DNA of 64,000 nt from Mesomycoplasma neurolyticum (GCF_900660485.1 NZ_LR214951.1:868001-932000); one strand, 5' to 3'. Counted from the first letter of the stretch, positions 7,114 to 18,256 are shown. Made by a program: numbers and translations. The notes: generated by a model from the sequence alone, not told the origin.

Positions 7114-9177
7114 ATGAAAAAAATTTTATTAAACAAAAAAGTATTATTTACATTAGGAGCAATTTTACCTTTATCAATGGTGGGAATTGCAAGTTCATGT
7201 GGAGTTAAAAATTTCTCCGAACCTAAAAATACTGTTTCTAATATCGAAACTTTAGTAAAAGATAATAAAACTTCAATTGAAACAGCATCAAAAGATGATG
7301 CAAAACACAACAAGTTAAAAATTCAATTATTAACAGCAGCAGGAGCTGTTAATGACCAAAGTTTTAACCAATCAATTTGAGAAGCTTTACAAAGTTTTGG
7401 ATATTTAGCAGGTTTAACAACAAGTGAAGTTAAATATACTAACTCACCATCACAAGATAGATTGCATGATTTTTATGATAGAATGCTAAAATCAGATTCA
7501 AATGTTTGAGTTCTTTCTGGATTTAACCATGGGTTACCTGAAAATTCATTTGTTGATTGATATGCAAAACCAGAAAATAAAGGAAAATTTGATGCAAAAA
7601 ATATTACAGTTGTAGGTATTGATTTTAATTTAGATGAATCAAAAATTGCACCTGGAAAATTTATTACTATTAAATATAGAACAAATGAAGCAGGTTGAAT
7701 TGCTGGGTATGCAGCATCTAAATTCTTAGCTGATATTGAAACTGAAGTAAGTAAAAGAACATTAGCAACTTTTGGTGGTGGTAATGAAGCTGGTGTTACA
7801 GATTTTATTGCAGGGTTTTTAGGTGGTATTAACTATTGAAATACAAACAATAGTGATAAAAAAGTTAAATTATCACATAATGCATTAACCTTAGACACAG
7901 GTTTCGATACTGGAAAATCAGAAAAAACAAATGCTGTTAAAAGTATTGTAACAACAAACAACCCTAGAATAATTTTACCTGTTGCAGGTCCATTCACTGC
8001 TACAGTGTTAGAATCAATGGGTGAAAGTCAATATGTAATTGGTGTTGATACAGACCAATCAAAAGCATTTAAAGATAAAAGTGCAAAATTCTTTACATCT
8101 ATAGAAAAAAGATTAGGGGATACTTTATTTAGAGTTATAAGAGATTTATACTTAAAAGACAAAGCATCTGACACATTGATTACTGGCTTTGAAAAAGGTG
8201 TAAAATCATTAAATATATTCTCCGGTAGATCAGATAAAGCTGTTAGTGTTTCTGAAAACTCATTTGGTGAAGGTGATAACAAAACTAAAGCTGATGCAGC
8301 TTTAGCTGAAGCAAAAGATAAATTTACCACATTAACCAATGGTAAAACTACCGCAAAAGACATTGCTGATGCTTTAGGAACACCATATATGCATGAAGGA
8401 TCAACAAATGACCAAGTTAGCCACTTGAATTATTTTGTTAAAAAAATTAATGGTTTAGATATAACAGAAGAAGAAAAAACAAAATGAGAAAAAACTACTC
8501 CTGATAAAAAAGAAGAAAATAAGGATGAGAAATTACATGGTGATGATCCAAACGCGGGAAGTGATTCAAATAACGATACATCTACAGAAGTAAAACCACA
8601 AGATACAGAAAAACCAAAAGAAGATAAAAGTAATAAAGATGCTAACGCTGAAAATAGCACTGGTGATGTAGGAAGTGACACAAAAACACAAAAAGGTGAC
8701 ACAACAGAAGACAATAATAAATCAGAAAGTGGATCAAGCGACAAAACTTCTAGTGACACAACTAAAGACATGGCGCAGCCTGATACAACAGAACAAACAG
8801 GTAATGATAAAGTAAATACTACCCCAAATACAGAAGGAACTGAATCAAGAGAAAGCGGATCAAGTAGTGGTAACTCCGATAACACAGGAGATAAAGCTAA
8901 TACATCAGAAGAAACTCAAACTACAGAAACTGGATCAAGCGACAAAACTTCTAGTGACACAACTAAAGACATGGCGCAGCCTGATACAACAGAACAAACA
9001 GGTAATGATAAAGTAAATACTACCCCAAATACAGAAGGAACTGAATCAACAGAAAGCGGATCAAGTGGTGGTAACTCCGATAACACAGGAGATAAAGCTA
9101 ATACATCAGAAGAAACTCAAACTACAGAAACTGGATCAGGCAACGATACTACTGAACAAGCAACCCCACAAACTTAA
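7114..9177 (+). CDS. BMP-family substrate-binding lipoprotein with repetitive C-terminal tail
   Basis: 687 residues. Signal peptide with lipobox ending IASSC (C29), so it should be lipid-anchored on the outer face of the membrane. Residues about 66-460 resemble the BMP/Med family of nucleoside-binding ABC transporter proteins (LLTAAGAVNDQSFNQSIWEAL, GIDFNLDESKIAPGKFITIKY, NEAGWIAGYAASKFL, FGGGNEAGVTDFIAGFLGG). From about 470 to the end the chain is low-complexity Ser/Thr/Asp/Gly/Glu-rich, including two 67-residue tandem repeats. No permease or ATPase genes adjoin it, so the transporter partner would be elsewhere. The tail is likely surface-exposed and size-variable. Several Trp codons are TGA. 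Confidence 0.88.
8731..9132 (+). repeat. Two tandem 201-bp (67-codon) repeats in the lipoprotein tail
   Basis: Copies at 8731-8931 and 8932-9132, each opening GGATCAAGCGACAAAACT, with the start of a third unit at 9133. I see two differences between copies (ACAGAA/AGAGAA, AGTAGTGGT/AGTGGTGGT). The period is a whole number of codons, so gain or loss of units keeps the frame. Confidence 0.93.
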
Positions 9178-9216
9178 TAAAAATATAAAAAAATATTTTT
9201 ATTAAATTATTATTTA

Positions 9217-9260
9217 AAAAAAACAAAACTTTAATTTCGCATTAAGGTTTTGTTTTTTTT
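9217..9260 (+). terminator. Terminator after BMP lipoprotein
   Basis: Long stem AAAACAAAACTTTAAT (about 9220-9235) with ATTAAGGTTTTGTTTT (from 9241), loop TTCGC, then Ts. Confidence 0.75.
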
Positions 9261-9445
9261 AAAAACATTATTAAAATTACAAATCAAAAATAATAAATCA
9301 TGTTTTCTTATTATTAAATTTTATTAAAATATTTTTTAATTCAAAATTAATATATAAGTGTATAAAAATTAAAATTTAATATTTTTTAACTATTTCCTTT
9401 GAAAAAAAAAAAAAAAGTATGATTTTTAAGTAAGGAATTTTAGTT
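9261..9445. other. AT-rich intergenic region before the methyltransferase gene
   Basis: No gene seen. It ends in a run of 15 A (9402-9416) directly before a possible -10 element TATGAT (9418-9423); a weak Shine-Dalgarno TAAGG is at 9431-9435. The homopolymer lies where the -35/-10 spacer would be, so its length could tune transcription of the downstream pair. Confidence 0.5.
9402..9416 (+). repeat. A15 homopolymer in the promoter region of the methyltransferase
   Basis: Fifteen consecutive A residues flanked by TTTG and GTATGAT. Similar runs (15 and 14 A) precede the two hsdM genes. Confidence 0.9.
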
Positions 9446-10015
9446 ATGATAAATAAAAAAAATACTGCATTTCAATTTTCAAATGATGATGAATGATATA
9501 CAACGAAAGAAGATGTTCAATATTTTATTAATAAGGCACAAATACCTAAAAATAAAGTAATTTGATGTCCTTTCGACTTAAAAACATCTAATTTTGTTAC
9601 TGTTTTTAAACAAAATGGTTATAAAGTTATTTATTCACATTTAAATTATGACAAAAGTTTTTATGATTATATCCCAAATAAAAAATTTGATATTATTATT
9701 TCTAATCCTCCATTTAGAAATAAATACAAAATATTAGAGAGACTTTTAGAATTAGATAAACCCTGAGCACTAATTTTTGGTATTCAAGCATTAAATTCTG
9801 AAAAATTTTGTAATAAATTACAAGAATTTAAAAGAATTCAATATGTTCATTTGAAAAGAAGAATGTGTTTTACAAAAGATCATATAAATTATAATGTCAA
9901 AAATTTACAAAGGCCTTCTTTTGCAAGTATGTGAATATGCAATGATATCTTTAAAAAAGATATACAAGTTTGAAATGGTGTAAATTATAAAAATGATAAA
10001 AAAGAATTTTGTTAA
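9446..10015 (+). CDS. Adenine-specific DNA methyltransferase, compact
   Basis: 189 residues including five TGA Trp codons. The chain reads VIWCPFDLKTSNFVTVFKQNG (residues 38-58), a motif I-like stretch of the type WCPFD...SNFV seen in small phage-type adenine methyltransferases, then the catalytic motif IV FDIIISNPPF at 81-90. This order and the NPPF motif point to N6-adenine methylation of DNA; an RNA substrate cannot be excluded. Much shorter than Dam-type enzymes and without a separate target recognition domain that I can see. It lies 3 nt before an HNH nuclease gene, so I infer the modification half of a restriction-modification pair. Confidence 0.8.
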
Positions 10016-10018
10016 TTT

Positions 10019-11260
10019 ATGGAAATTTTAATTTCAAAAAAATTTATTTCAAATTTATTAACATTAAGAAAAAGAGATTGAAAAGAAGACTTAAACAATA
10101 ATGATATTTTTGACAAAATAAAAAAAACATTGATTTTTGATGAAAAAATAAAATTTTTTGAAAAAGTTACTTTTAAGATAATAAATAATTCTTTTCAAGG
10201 TGTTTATTTACCTAAAAAAAAAGAAATTATTTGTTTTACACAAATGCTAAATTTTTTAGGAAAAACAAGGTCTAGAAACACATTCATTAGTCAAAATTCT
10301 TATACAGCGTATAAATTTTCAAATCAAAAAAATGTAAAATTATCTATTTCTATTAATCCATTTGATTTAGAGGAACATCGTTCATATGTCAATATTAATT
10401 CAATAAAAAAAGATTTAATGAATTTACATTTTTTGTCTATTAAAATAAATAAAAGTATAATTTTTGATGCTTCAAAATTAATAAATTGTTATTCATCAAT
10501 TGAAACTTATGTACATTTTAGAAATGAAATTAAAAACAAAAACAGTAAAAACAATTCTACATATACAAAAATTTTTAATAGCGAAAAAGAAATAGTTGTT
10601 TATGGAAGGTTGGATGGAGCCAATTTTTCTGATTTTATTTTTACATTACTAATAATAAAAAAATTAAATTTTAAAAAATATAAACTGTTTTTTTCTGAAA
10701 TATTTGGGTATAAAAAAAATAAAACAATCAATTCTAAATATAAAGAAATACAAGAATTAGGATATGAAATTTTAGATTTTAGCAGCACAACTAATAGTTT
10801 AAATAAAATTGATATTAATTATATTGATGAATTAAAAAGAAATCAAAAATTATTTACAAAACAAATAATAGAAAACTATTCTAAATTTTTAAATGTAAAT
10901 AAATGTTTTGCATGTGATTATAATATTTCCACAAATTTAATCGCTTCTCATATCCATAGATACTCAGATATAAAAAATGATTATAAAAACAAAAAAATAG
11001 ATTTTATAGGTGCTCAAAAATTAATTTCATCAGGCAATAATGGTTTTTTTCTTTGCCCAAATCATGATAAAGAATTCGAAAAAGGGTTTATTTTTTTCAA
11101 CTATAATAAAAAAATATTTGAAGCTAACCCTAAAATGCTTAATGAAGAATTATTTTTAAATGTTAAAAATAAAATTCAAAGTCAAAATTTTCAAAAAATT
11201 TCTTTTAATTTAGAATTTAAAAAGAATTTAGAAAATCACATTAAAAGAATTTCTATCTAA
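10019..11260 (+). CDS. HNH nuclease, probable restriction endonuclease partner
   Basis: 413 residues, ATG at 10019. The C-terminal part has the HNH_2-type pattern CFAC (C296, C299), LIASHIHRY (H311), SSGNNGFFLCPNHDKEFEKGFI with C346 and H349: a zinc-stabilised beta-beta-alpha-metal nuclease, as in several type II and type IV restriction enzymes. The N-terminal about 280 residues are Lys/Asn/Phe-rich and I do not recognise them; they probably recognise the target. Starts 3 nt after the methyltransferase stop. Its A+T and Asn/Lys content is high even for this genome, compatible with transfer. Confidence 0.75.
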
Positions 11261-11277
11261 AAATGATAAAATTTTTT

Positions 11278-11320
11278 TAAATTTAAAACATTTAAAAAAT
11301 GTTAAATTTAAATATTTTTA
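11278..11320 (+). terminator. Terminator after HNH nuclease
   Basis: AAATTTAAAACATTT pairs with AAATGTTAAATTT (imperfect) followed by TATTTTT. Confidence 0.55.
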
Positions 11321-11326
11321 ATAAAA

Positions 11327-11356
11327 AAAAGTACAAACAAAAAATGTTGTACTTTT
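11327..11356 (-). terminator. Terminator of pepA (minus strand)
   Basis: AAAAGTACAA (11327-11336) / TTGTACTTTT (11347-11356); on the minus strand the stem is followed by a T run, 15 nt after the pepA stop. May also act on the plus strand. Confidence 0.7.
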
Positions 11357-11370
11357 ATAATATAATTTTT

Positions 11371-12729
11371 TTATTTTTTAGATAATTCAACTAAAGTTTT
11401 AACCATTGGAGCCATTGGATTTTCTCCAATATCAGCAGTTCCAGCTATATCTAAATGCATAAAATTAGTTTTTTCAGAAAATTCTTTTAAAAACATAGCC
11501 GCAGAAATTGAACCACCTAAACCTGATAGATCAGTATTTTTTAAATCAGCTACTGCAGATTTTCTAATGTTTTTAGCAAAATCTTTGTGTAGTGGCATTC
11601 TTCATACTAATTCATTTTGAATTTTGGAAGATTCTTCTAATTTATTTCATAATTCATTAGAGGTTGAAAATGCACCTGTAAATGTATGACCTAATGATAC
11701 TAAAATAGCACCAGTTAATGTAGCGATTGTTATAATGTTAGTTGCATTTAATTTTTGAATAGCATATGTCATACCATCTGCTAAAACCAATCTACCTTCA
11801 GCATCTGTGTTGTTAATTTCAACTGTTTTACCATTCATTGATTTTCATACAGCATCAGGTAAGTTTGCATCACCATTTACTCTATTATCTGTAATAGCTA
11901 AAACAGCTGAAAAGTTAGCTTTGATTTTTAAATCAGCAATTGCTTTAATTGTAGAAGCTGCAACTGCTGCACCTGACATATCGTATTTCATTCCATTCAT
12001 ATGTTTACCAGTCTTAATATTATAACCACCAGAATCGAAAGTTATCCCTTTACCAACTAAAACTGTTTTTTGATTGGATTTTGGGTTTCCATTGTATTCT
12101 AATACCACAACTCTAGGTTCAAACATAGAACCTTTGTTTACTGATAAAAGTAAATTCATTTTTAAATCTTGAATTTCTTTTTTATTCAAAATTTTTACTT
12201 TAATTTCTTTATTTTCATTAACTTTTTCTTTAATAGTTTCTGCCAATCATTCAGAGTTACAAATATTTGGTGGAGTAGCTTGTAAATTTCTAGCAAAATT
12301 TACAGAATCCATTAAAATATTTGATTCATTAATTAATGCTTTTAATTTATCTTTTTTATCATAAACAATAGTAAGAGTTTTCTTTTCTTCTTCTTTTGAA
12401 GTTTTTAGGCTAAAAATATTAGCATTCTTAAATAAATTACTTTCATATAATTTTTTTACAAATAATTCAGCGCTTATTTTTTCATTAATAAATGAATTTA
12501 AATCTAAATCATAGTTTCTGTCTAATGAATTTAATTTATTAACTAAATCATCTAATAATTCTAAATTATAATCTTTTTCTTTTCCTAAATAAATAACAGC
12601 CTTATGTTCATTTAAAAATTCTGTAATAGCAAATGTTTTCTGAATAATTTCTTTTGAAATATTAGAATTTTTAAATTGGGCTACAAGTGTTATATTTTGT
12701 TTTGTAAATTTATTACTAAATTTAATCAT
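11371..12729 (-). CDS. pepA: Leucyl aminopeptidase, M17 family
   Basis: 452 residues, three TGA Trp codons interrupt the naive reading frame. Cytosolic two-metal aminopeptidase releasing N-terminal residues from peptides. C-terminal catalytic domain: [17 protein letters not shown] (metal-binding Lys/Asp), [46 protein letters not shown] with the NTDAEGRL active-site signature, and [11 protein letters not shown]-terminal domain is divergent. Minus-strand GAGGT Shine-Dalgarno 8 nt upstream and a TATAAT at 12778-12773. Stands alone between two terminators. Confidence 0.96.
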
Positions 12730-12786
12730 TTTTTTTACCTCATTCTACGATTAATAATATTTTTTATTTTAAATTATAATGCTTAT

Positions 12787-13392
12787 TTAAAATTTAAATT
12801 CCAAAAAATTAATATTTTTATTTTTTTCTGATCATTTTTTTTCATATCCTGTCATAACATTAGTGTTAGCTCATTCGCTTTTGTGTAAATCTAATGTTTT
12901 CTTAGTGATTTTAGCTCCAAATTCTTTTAATGATTCTATAGTGAATTCAAAAAGTTTATCATTATCTGTTTTGAATTTAACTACTCCATTAGTTGTTAAA
13001 AGTTTTTTATAAATTTCTAAAAAAGTCTTATATGTTAATCTTCTTTTGAAATGTTTTTTCTTTGGTCATGGATCAGAAAAAGTAAGCCAAATTAAATTTA
13101 CTTGCCCATTTAACAAATTTAAAAGATCTTTTATATCACACACAATAATTTTAAAATTTTGTAAATTTAATTTTTTTGCTTTTTTAGCCGCTTTTTCAGC
13201 AGCTGTTGCGTATTTTTCAATACCTACATAATTAACATTAGGGTTTTGGAATGCTAATTCTGTTATCATTTCTCCTTTGCCCATGCCCAACTCTAAAATA
13301 GTATTAGTGTTAATTGAATATGGAAAATCATTAATTAAAAAACCACTATTTTCTAAATTTTTCATTGCAAGCGGATTATTTTTTAATCTCAT
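12787..13392 (-). CDS. trmB: tRNA (guanine-N7-)-methyltransferase
   Basis: 201 residues with TGA as Trp. Class I SAM fold: TILELGMGKGEMITELAFQNP (motif I), VGIEKY, IVCDIKDLL, then [33 protein letters not shown], the TrmB-specific FPDPWPKKRH signature, and FKTDN. Makes m7G46 in tRNA. The minus-strand TATAAT (13405-13400) lies only 7 nt before the ATG and there is no Shine-Dalgarno, so the mRNA is probably leaderless. Divergent from the metalloprotease lipoprotein. Confidence 0.94.
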
Positions 13393-13399
13393 GATAACA

Positions 13400-13405
13400 A
13401 TTATA
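13400..13405 (-). promoter_or_regulatory. -10 element of trmB
   Basis: Minus-strand TATAAT with 7 nt to the ATG: predicted leaderless start. Confidence 0.55.
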
Positions 13406-13448
13406 ATACTATTTTGTTTTAAAATGTATTAAAATTAATAAGGATATT

Positions 13449-15008
13449 ATGAAAAAATATTACTTTTTTAATAAATTTTTTTATTTTTTTGGTTTTGTTT
13501 TAATACCAACATTTTTTGCTGTTTCATGTTATGAAATTAAACAAAAAAAAATAGAAATTAAATCTCAAAAATATAATTTTTCTATTATTCAATATTCAAA
13601 AAATAATAATTTTTTTTTAAATGAAAATGAGCTTAATATTTTAATTCAAAATATTGAAAATAAATTATTTTTTGGTCCTGAAATAAATTTTTTAAAAAAT
13701 ATTATTATTGATCAAGATATATTGTTTTTTCAAAAAAAGAATAATTTAAACAATGAAGGAAAATTTATCTCAAATACTCAACAAATTTTCATTAATACAG
13801 ATAAATATCGAAATATAAAAAAAAGTAATGATAAAATTGAAATTCTTACACAATTAATTTATCATGAATACATACATTATTTAGATAGTGTTTATCTTTC
13901 TAATAAAGAGGAAATAAAAGAAAACAATGTTATAAAATTCTCAAATAAACAATATTTAAAAAAATTTGTGCAAAATTTTTTTAAATATTTGAATTATACA
14001 AATGATAAATTTATTAATTTTAAGCCAAATCTATCTTTTGTAGAAAAAAATAATTTTTTTAATTTTAAAACAGCAAATGAGATTGCAAAATTAAATATGC
14101 AAAAAGAATTGACAAACAATTATTTTTTAGACAAAAAAAATAAAATGTTTAGTGTTTATGCTAAAAATGGTTTATTAACTCAAAAAAATGAAACACTTGA
14201 TTTTTTAATTAATTATTACTATTCTTTAGAAGAAATAATAGCTATTGAAATTTTTAAACATTTTTATCTTCCTAATAAAAATACCATTAATTATGATCAA
14301 AATTCTTTTTTAAATGAATGGTCTAGAACTGCAAAAATAATAAGAAAAAATGATAATTTTTTTATTGAAAATCTTTTTGTAAATACAACAGCTTTTAGCG
14401 GTAAAATTTTAAATAATGATGATTTTATTCTAGAACTTGATAATCAAATTGAGTTATTATATAATTTATTATTAAAACAATTTAATTACGGGTTAAATAT
14501 AAGTGCTGTTTTTTACAAAGATGAAACATATTTAACAAACGATTCAAAGATTAAAAATACAAGAAATTTTTCTAATTATTCATTTGTTGGATACACAAAA
14601 GAAAAATATGATTTTTTAATTTTACAAAATAAAAATAATGAAAACATAAAAGTAAATTTAAATTATCAAAATAAAGAAATTTACAAAGCTAAAAAAAGTT
14701 TTGATTCAGCAAGTTATAACTTGTTATCAAATGATTATTACGTTTATACATCAGATTTTTTTAATATAGAAGAAATAAATGAACAATTTTTTCCAAAGTT
14801 TTGAAAAGATAAAAATAATAATGGTAAAATTGAACCAAATGAATTAGTAGTTGCTAATAATTTTACATTTAATAATAAAACTATTTCTTCAAAGAGAAGT
14901 TTTTTTGATAATTTGTCATACGATCATCAATTTATTATTATTAATAATTTTGAAAATAAAAAATGGTTTAAAATAGTTAAAAAAAAGGGGAAACATGGAA
15001 ACGCATAA
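13449..15008 (+). CDS. Putative surface metalloprotease lipoprotein (HExxH, EF-hand-like loop)
   Basis: 519 residues with TGA (14802-14804) as Trp. Signal peptide and lipobox AVSC (C27) predict a membrane-anchored surface lipoprotein. LIYHEYIHYLD gives a zinc-protease HExxH motif (H139, E140, H143). Near the C-terminus, D454-K-N-N-N-G-K-I-E-P-N-E465 matches a 12-residue EF-hand calcium loop. It resembles the mycoplasma lipoprotein metalloproteases annotated as MYPU_1760 family, from memory only. AAGGA Shine-Dalgarno at 13440-13444. The stop overlaps the next gene by 14 nt, linking an external protease to a cytosolic nucleotidase. Activity is inferred. Confidence 0.75.
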
Positions 15009-15540
15009 ATTGGAGAAATATTTTAATGTTCAAGCTTATAAGTATAATGGTAAATTGTATAGACAATGAAATGGTGTTAGAATAATTGATGATAAGAAAA
15101 ACTATTTAGTTGCTTACATGAATAAAAAAACAAGAGTTCAAGAGAAAAAAACACATCGTTGAAATATTAAAAGTAATACATTGTGGTTTTTTCATAAATA
15201 TAATTTTTTTAATGCAATAGTCACAATAGAAGGGAATAAGAATTATATTTATGTAAATTTGGCTTCACCTTTTTTTATGGAAGACGACACAATTAAATAT
15301 ATTGATTTTGATCTTGATATAAAAGTATATCATGGTAAAGAAATAAATATTATTGATAAAAATGAATTTTTTATGAATGCTAAAAAAATGGATTATTCAA
15401 AAAAACTTACTAAATTAATATTTGAAGAATTAAAAAAAATTGTTGACCTTTATTATTCTTCAGAATTTATTTTTGATAATAAATTTTTAAGCAAATATAT
15501 AAAAAAAATTAAAATTATCAATAGTAAAAAAAGTTTTTAA
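14995..15540 (+). CDS. DUF402-family nucleoside tri-/diphosphate phosphatase (Ntdp-like)
   Basis: 181 residues from ATG 14995 behind AAGGGG (14985-14990); two TGA Trp codons. Resembles the Firmicutes Ntdp family in GKLYRQW, the TLWFFHKYNFFNAIVTI core, YIYVNLASPFFMEDDTIKYIDFDLDIKV (the DUF402 hallmark with conserved Asp and Lys) and a C-terminal helix FEELKKIVDLYY. Ntdp hydrolyses nucleoside tri- and diphosphates in the cytosol. It overlaps the upstream lipoprotein gene by 14 nt and is followed by a gene-free AT-rich stretch. Confidence 0.85.
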
Positions 15541-15734
15541 AACAAGATACCGATTTTTTTGCATTAATCAAAAAATATAAAAACAAAAAAATATTAAGTT
15601 ATTTTTATACAATTTTAGTCATAAATATTAATAATATTTTATTTAGACACTTTCTAACAATAATGTATTTTGTTTTTGAATTAAAGTTTTATTTTTATGA
15701 AAAAATAATGCTTTTTATTTTATAATTTAAAATT
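15541..15734. other. AT-rich intergenic region
   Basis: No gene or clear terminator seen; it ends in TATAAT at 15721-15726, which is 8 nt before the next ATG and probably drives a leaderless mRNA. Confidence 0.5.
15721..15726 (+). promoter_or_regulatory. -10 element of the DUF262 gene
   Basis: TATAAT followed by TTAAAATT and the ATG at 15735; no Shine-Dalgarno. Confidence 0.55.
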
Positions 15735-17903
15735 ATGGAAATAGTAAAAAATAACATAGCTGAATTATTATTTAAAAACAATATTCAATATATCATTCCT
15801 GTTTATCAAAGAAATTATGATTGACAAAAAGAACACTGTGAAGAATTATTTGACGATGTCTTTGAAACTGAAGAAAAAAATAAACAACATTTTTTAGGTT
15901 CGATTGTTTTGGTTGAAGATGAAAAAATAAATAACTTAAGAGTCTTTTCTATTGTAGATGGTCAACAAAGATTAACCACGATTTATCTGTTGTTAAAAGC
16001 TCTATATGATACATTGGATAATGGTAATGACTTTGAATCTAAGAATCAAATGCAACAAATTGAAGAATTGCTTTTTAACTTTTCAACTTTTGATGAAATT
16101 CATTTGCAAAATAAATTGAAATTAAAACCTATTTCTAGCGATAATAAGCAATTAATTTATTTAATGACTAACAAATTATCAGAAAGAGATTTAGATTCAA
16201 ATATTTGAAAAAATTACAATCATTTTATGTATTTATTCAAAAAAAAGTTAGAATTTTATTCATATTCTGAATTAGCAACAATTATTTTTAATTCTATTAA
16301 AAAACTTACTATTGTTTTTATTATGCTAGATAATAAAAATGATGACCCACAAGAAATTTTTGAAAGAATTAATTCTACAGGTAAAGAATTAATGTTGTCA
16401 GATTTAATTAGGAATTCATTATTACTTGGTGCTGACGAGGCAAATGAAAAAGCATATAATGATTATTGAGTACCAATGGAAGAATTATTAAAAAAAGATG
16501 AATTATTTGATGAATATATAAAATCTTTTTTGTATTTTGCCGGAACACTAAAACATGAAGAAAAAAGAAAGGGAAAAAATAAAAAAAATTGATATAAAAT
16601 TTTTAAAAGATATTTGGAAAATAAAACAAAATTAGATGTTTTGCAAGATTTGTATAAGTTTTCACAATATTTTTATGCAATAAAAAAAAGGCATGATATT
16701 TTTTCACCAGTAGTTAATAATTTACTTAATAAAATTAATGTTTTTGCCCCAGATGATTCTTATCCATTATTTTATTGAATATTAGATGATTATAAAAATA
16801 AAATAATAGATGAAAAAGTATTGGTAAATACATTAAAATTTTTCATTAATTATTTCGTTAGACAATCTATTGCAAAAGTCAATGCAACTTATAATGAAAT
16901 ATTTATACAATTTCATGAAAAAGCATTTAAAAATAAAATAAAAAATAATGAAAATTATTTATTATCTTTAATGGAATTTGTTAAAACGCTTCATTCATAT
17001 CCTACATATAAAATGCCAACACCTCAAGATGTACATAATGCGCTCATAGATAAACAATTATTAGGTTTAAAAAATAAAGATTATTTAGGTTATACAATTT
17101 TAAATATAGCAGAAAAAGGTTTTGCAAACTGAGCAGAAGACAGCACTCGTCTAAGCATCAAAAATAAAGCATACAAAAAATTAATATATCCTATTTTAGC
17201 TACTAATTGAAAAGATGCATTGGGTTTAGAATATACATATTTAAATGAAAATTACTTTGGTTTAATTGGTAATTGAGCAATGCTTCGATCACAACCAACT
17301 AAAAATGAAAAAAATGATTCCATATCAAATTTATTAAAAGATAAAATATTGCTTCTTGACAATTTTGAATATTCAAAAACTAATAGTACTATTTTGAATG
17401 CTATAAATTGAAAAGAATCAGAAATAAAAGAAAGAACTGAATTGTTAGCTGATTTTTTTAAATTAGAAATTAAACATGATTTTGATGAATTAGTTAATTT
17501 AATTCCAAAAATTCAAAATATAAATGATAATGAATTTAAAATTATTGATAATACAATGTATACTACTTTATCAGTTGACAATATATATGATACAAATGAT
17601 AAGATTCCAATTCAATACTCTTTGTTTGGTGAAGAAAAACAAATTAATCATTGAATGGAGATTTTAACTAATATTATTAAAAAATTGTATGAATTTGTAA
17701 ATCAAGCTATTTTTAGTTTTGGATTGCCTTTCATTTCAAATGAAAGAGGGTTAGAAAATGATGGCAGAGTTATTGGTGATGTTTATATTAATACACAAAT
17801 TTCCACAAACGAAATTTTGGATAATATAAAAATTTTAATTCAAAAAGTTCCAATATTTACAAATGGTAATTTAATTATAACTTTCAAATTAAATAATAAA
17901 TAA
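15735..17903 (+). CDS. DUF262 (GmrS-like)/DUF1524-like protein, putative type IV restriction or defence enzyme
   Basis: 722 residues, continuous only when about eight TGA codons are Trp. N-terminal DUF262 is clear: IPVYQRNYDWQKEHCEELFDD at about 21-41, the ParB-like nucleotidase motif VDGQQRLTTIY at about 75-85, and PQEIFERINSTGKELMLSDLIRN around 209-231. The region around 510-570 looks like a DUF1524 domain (GNWAMLRSQPTKNEKNDSISNLLKDK, then ...INWKESEIKERTELLADFF), but I cannot find the usual EH(I/V)LPQ histidine motif. The last about 150 residues are unfamiliar. The family includes GmrSD and other phage-defence proteins, which fits the restriction-rich surroundings. Confidence 0.82.
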
Positions 17904-18201
17904 TATAAGGTATAACTTTAAACATTAATATTTGTTTTAAAACAAAAACTAATTACAAAATTAACAAATCATATCTTTGCAAAAATAGTTTATTACATTA
18001 AATAATTTAAAAAAATTTTATTATATTTTTTTCAAAACGCTTTTAATTATAATTTTTTTAAATTTTGTTTATTTTTCAACTAATTGTTAAAACACAAATA
18101 CTCACTTTACATAAAATTTTTTAATTTAACAATTTTTATATATTTTTTGGTTTATTTAAATAAAAACATTTAATTTATTTTTTAAATTTATATTAAATCT
18201 T
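17904..18201. other. Gene-free AT-rich spacer between DUF262 gene and type I restriction locus
   Basis: No ORF with a plausible start, no RNA gene. The only structure is a 16-bp palindrome TTTGTTTTAAAACAAA at 17931-17946, not followed by Ts. Confidence 0.5.
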
Positions 18202-18256
18202 AAAAAAACAAAACACAGCATTTAACAGCATTTAATATTAGTGTTTTGTTTTTTTT
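18202..18256 (+). terminator. Terminator upstream of hsd locus
   Basis: 15-bp stem AAAAAAACAAAACAC (18202-18216) / GTGTTTTGTTTTTTT (18241-18255) with a 24-nt loop. Symmetric enough to act on both strands. Confidence 0.65.

Noticed and set aside
8430-8885. Long open frame on the minus strand opposite the lipoprotein tail
   Set aside because: Shadow of the Ser/Thr/Asp repeat; no promoter, no Shine-Dalgarno, composition of a reverse translation.
10600-10788. Minus-strand ORF inside the HNH gene
   Set aside because: Shadow frame with no signals; the plus frame has the HNH motif.
17931-17946. Palindrome as terminator of the DUF262 gene
   Set aside because: No T run follows on the plus strand; the stem is only A/T with one G-C pair.
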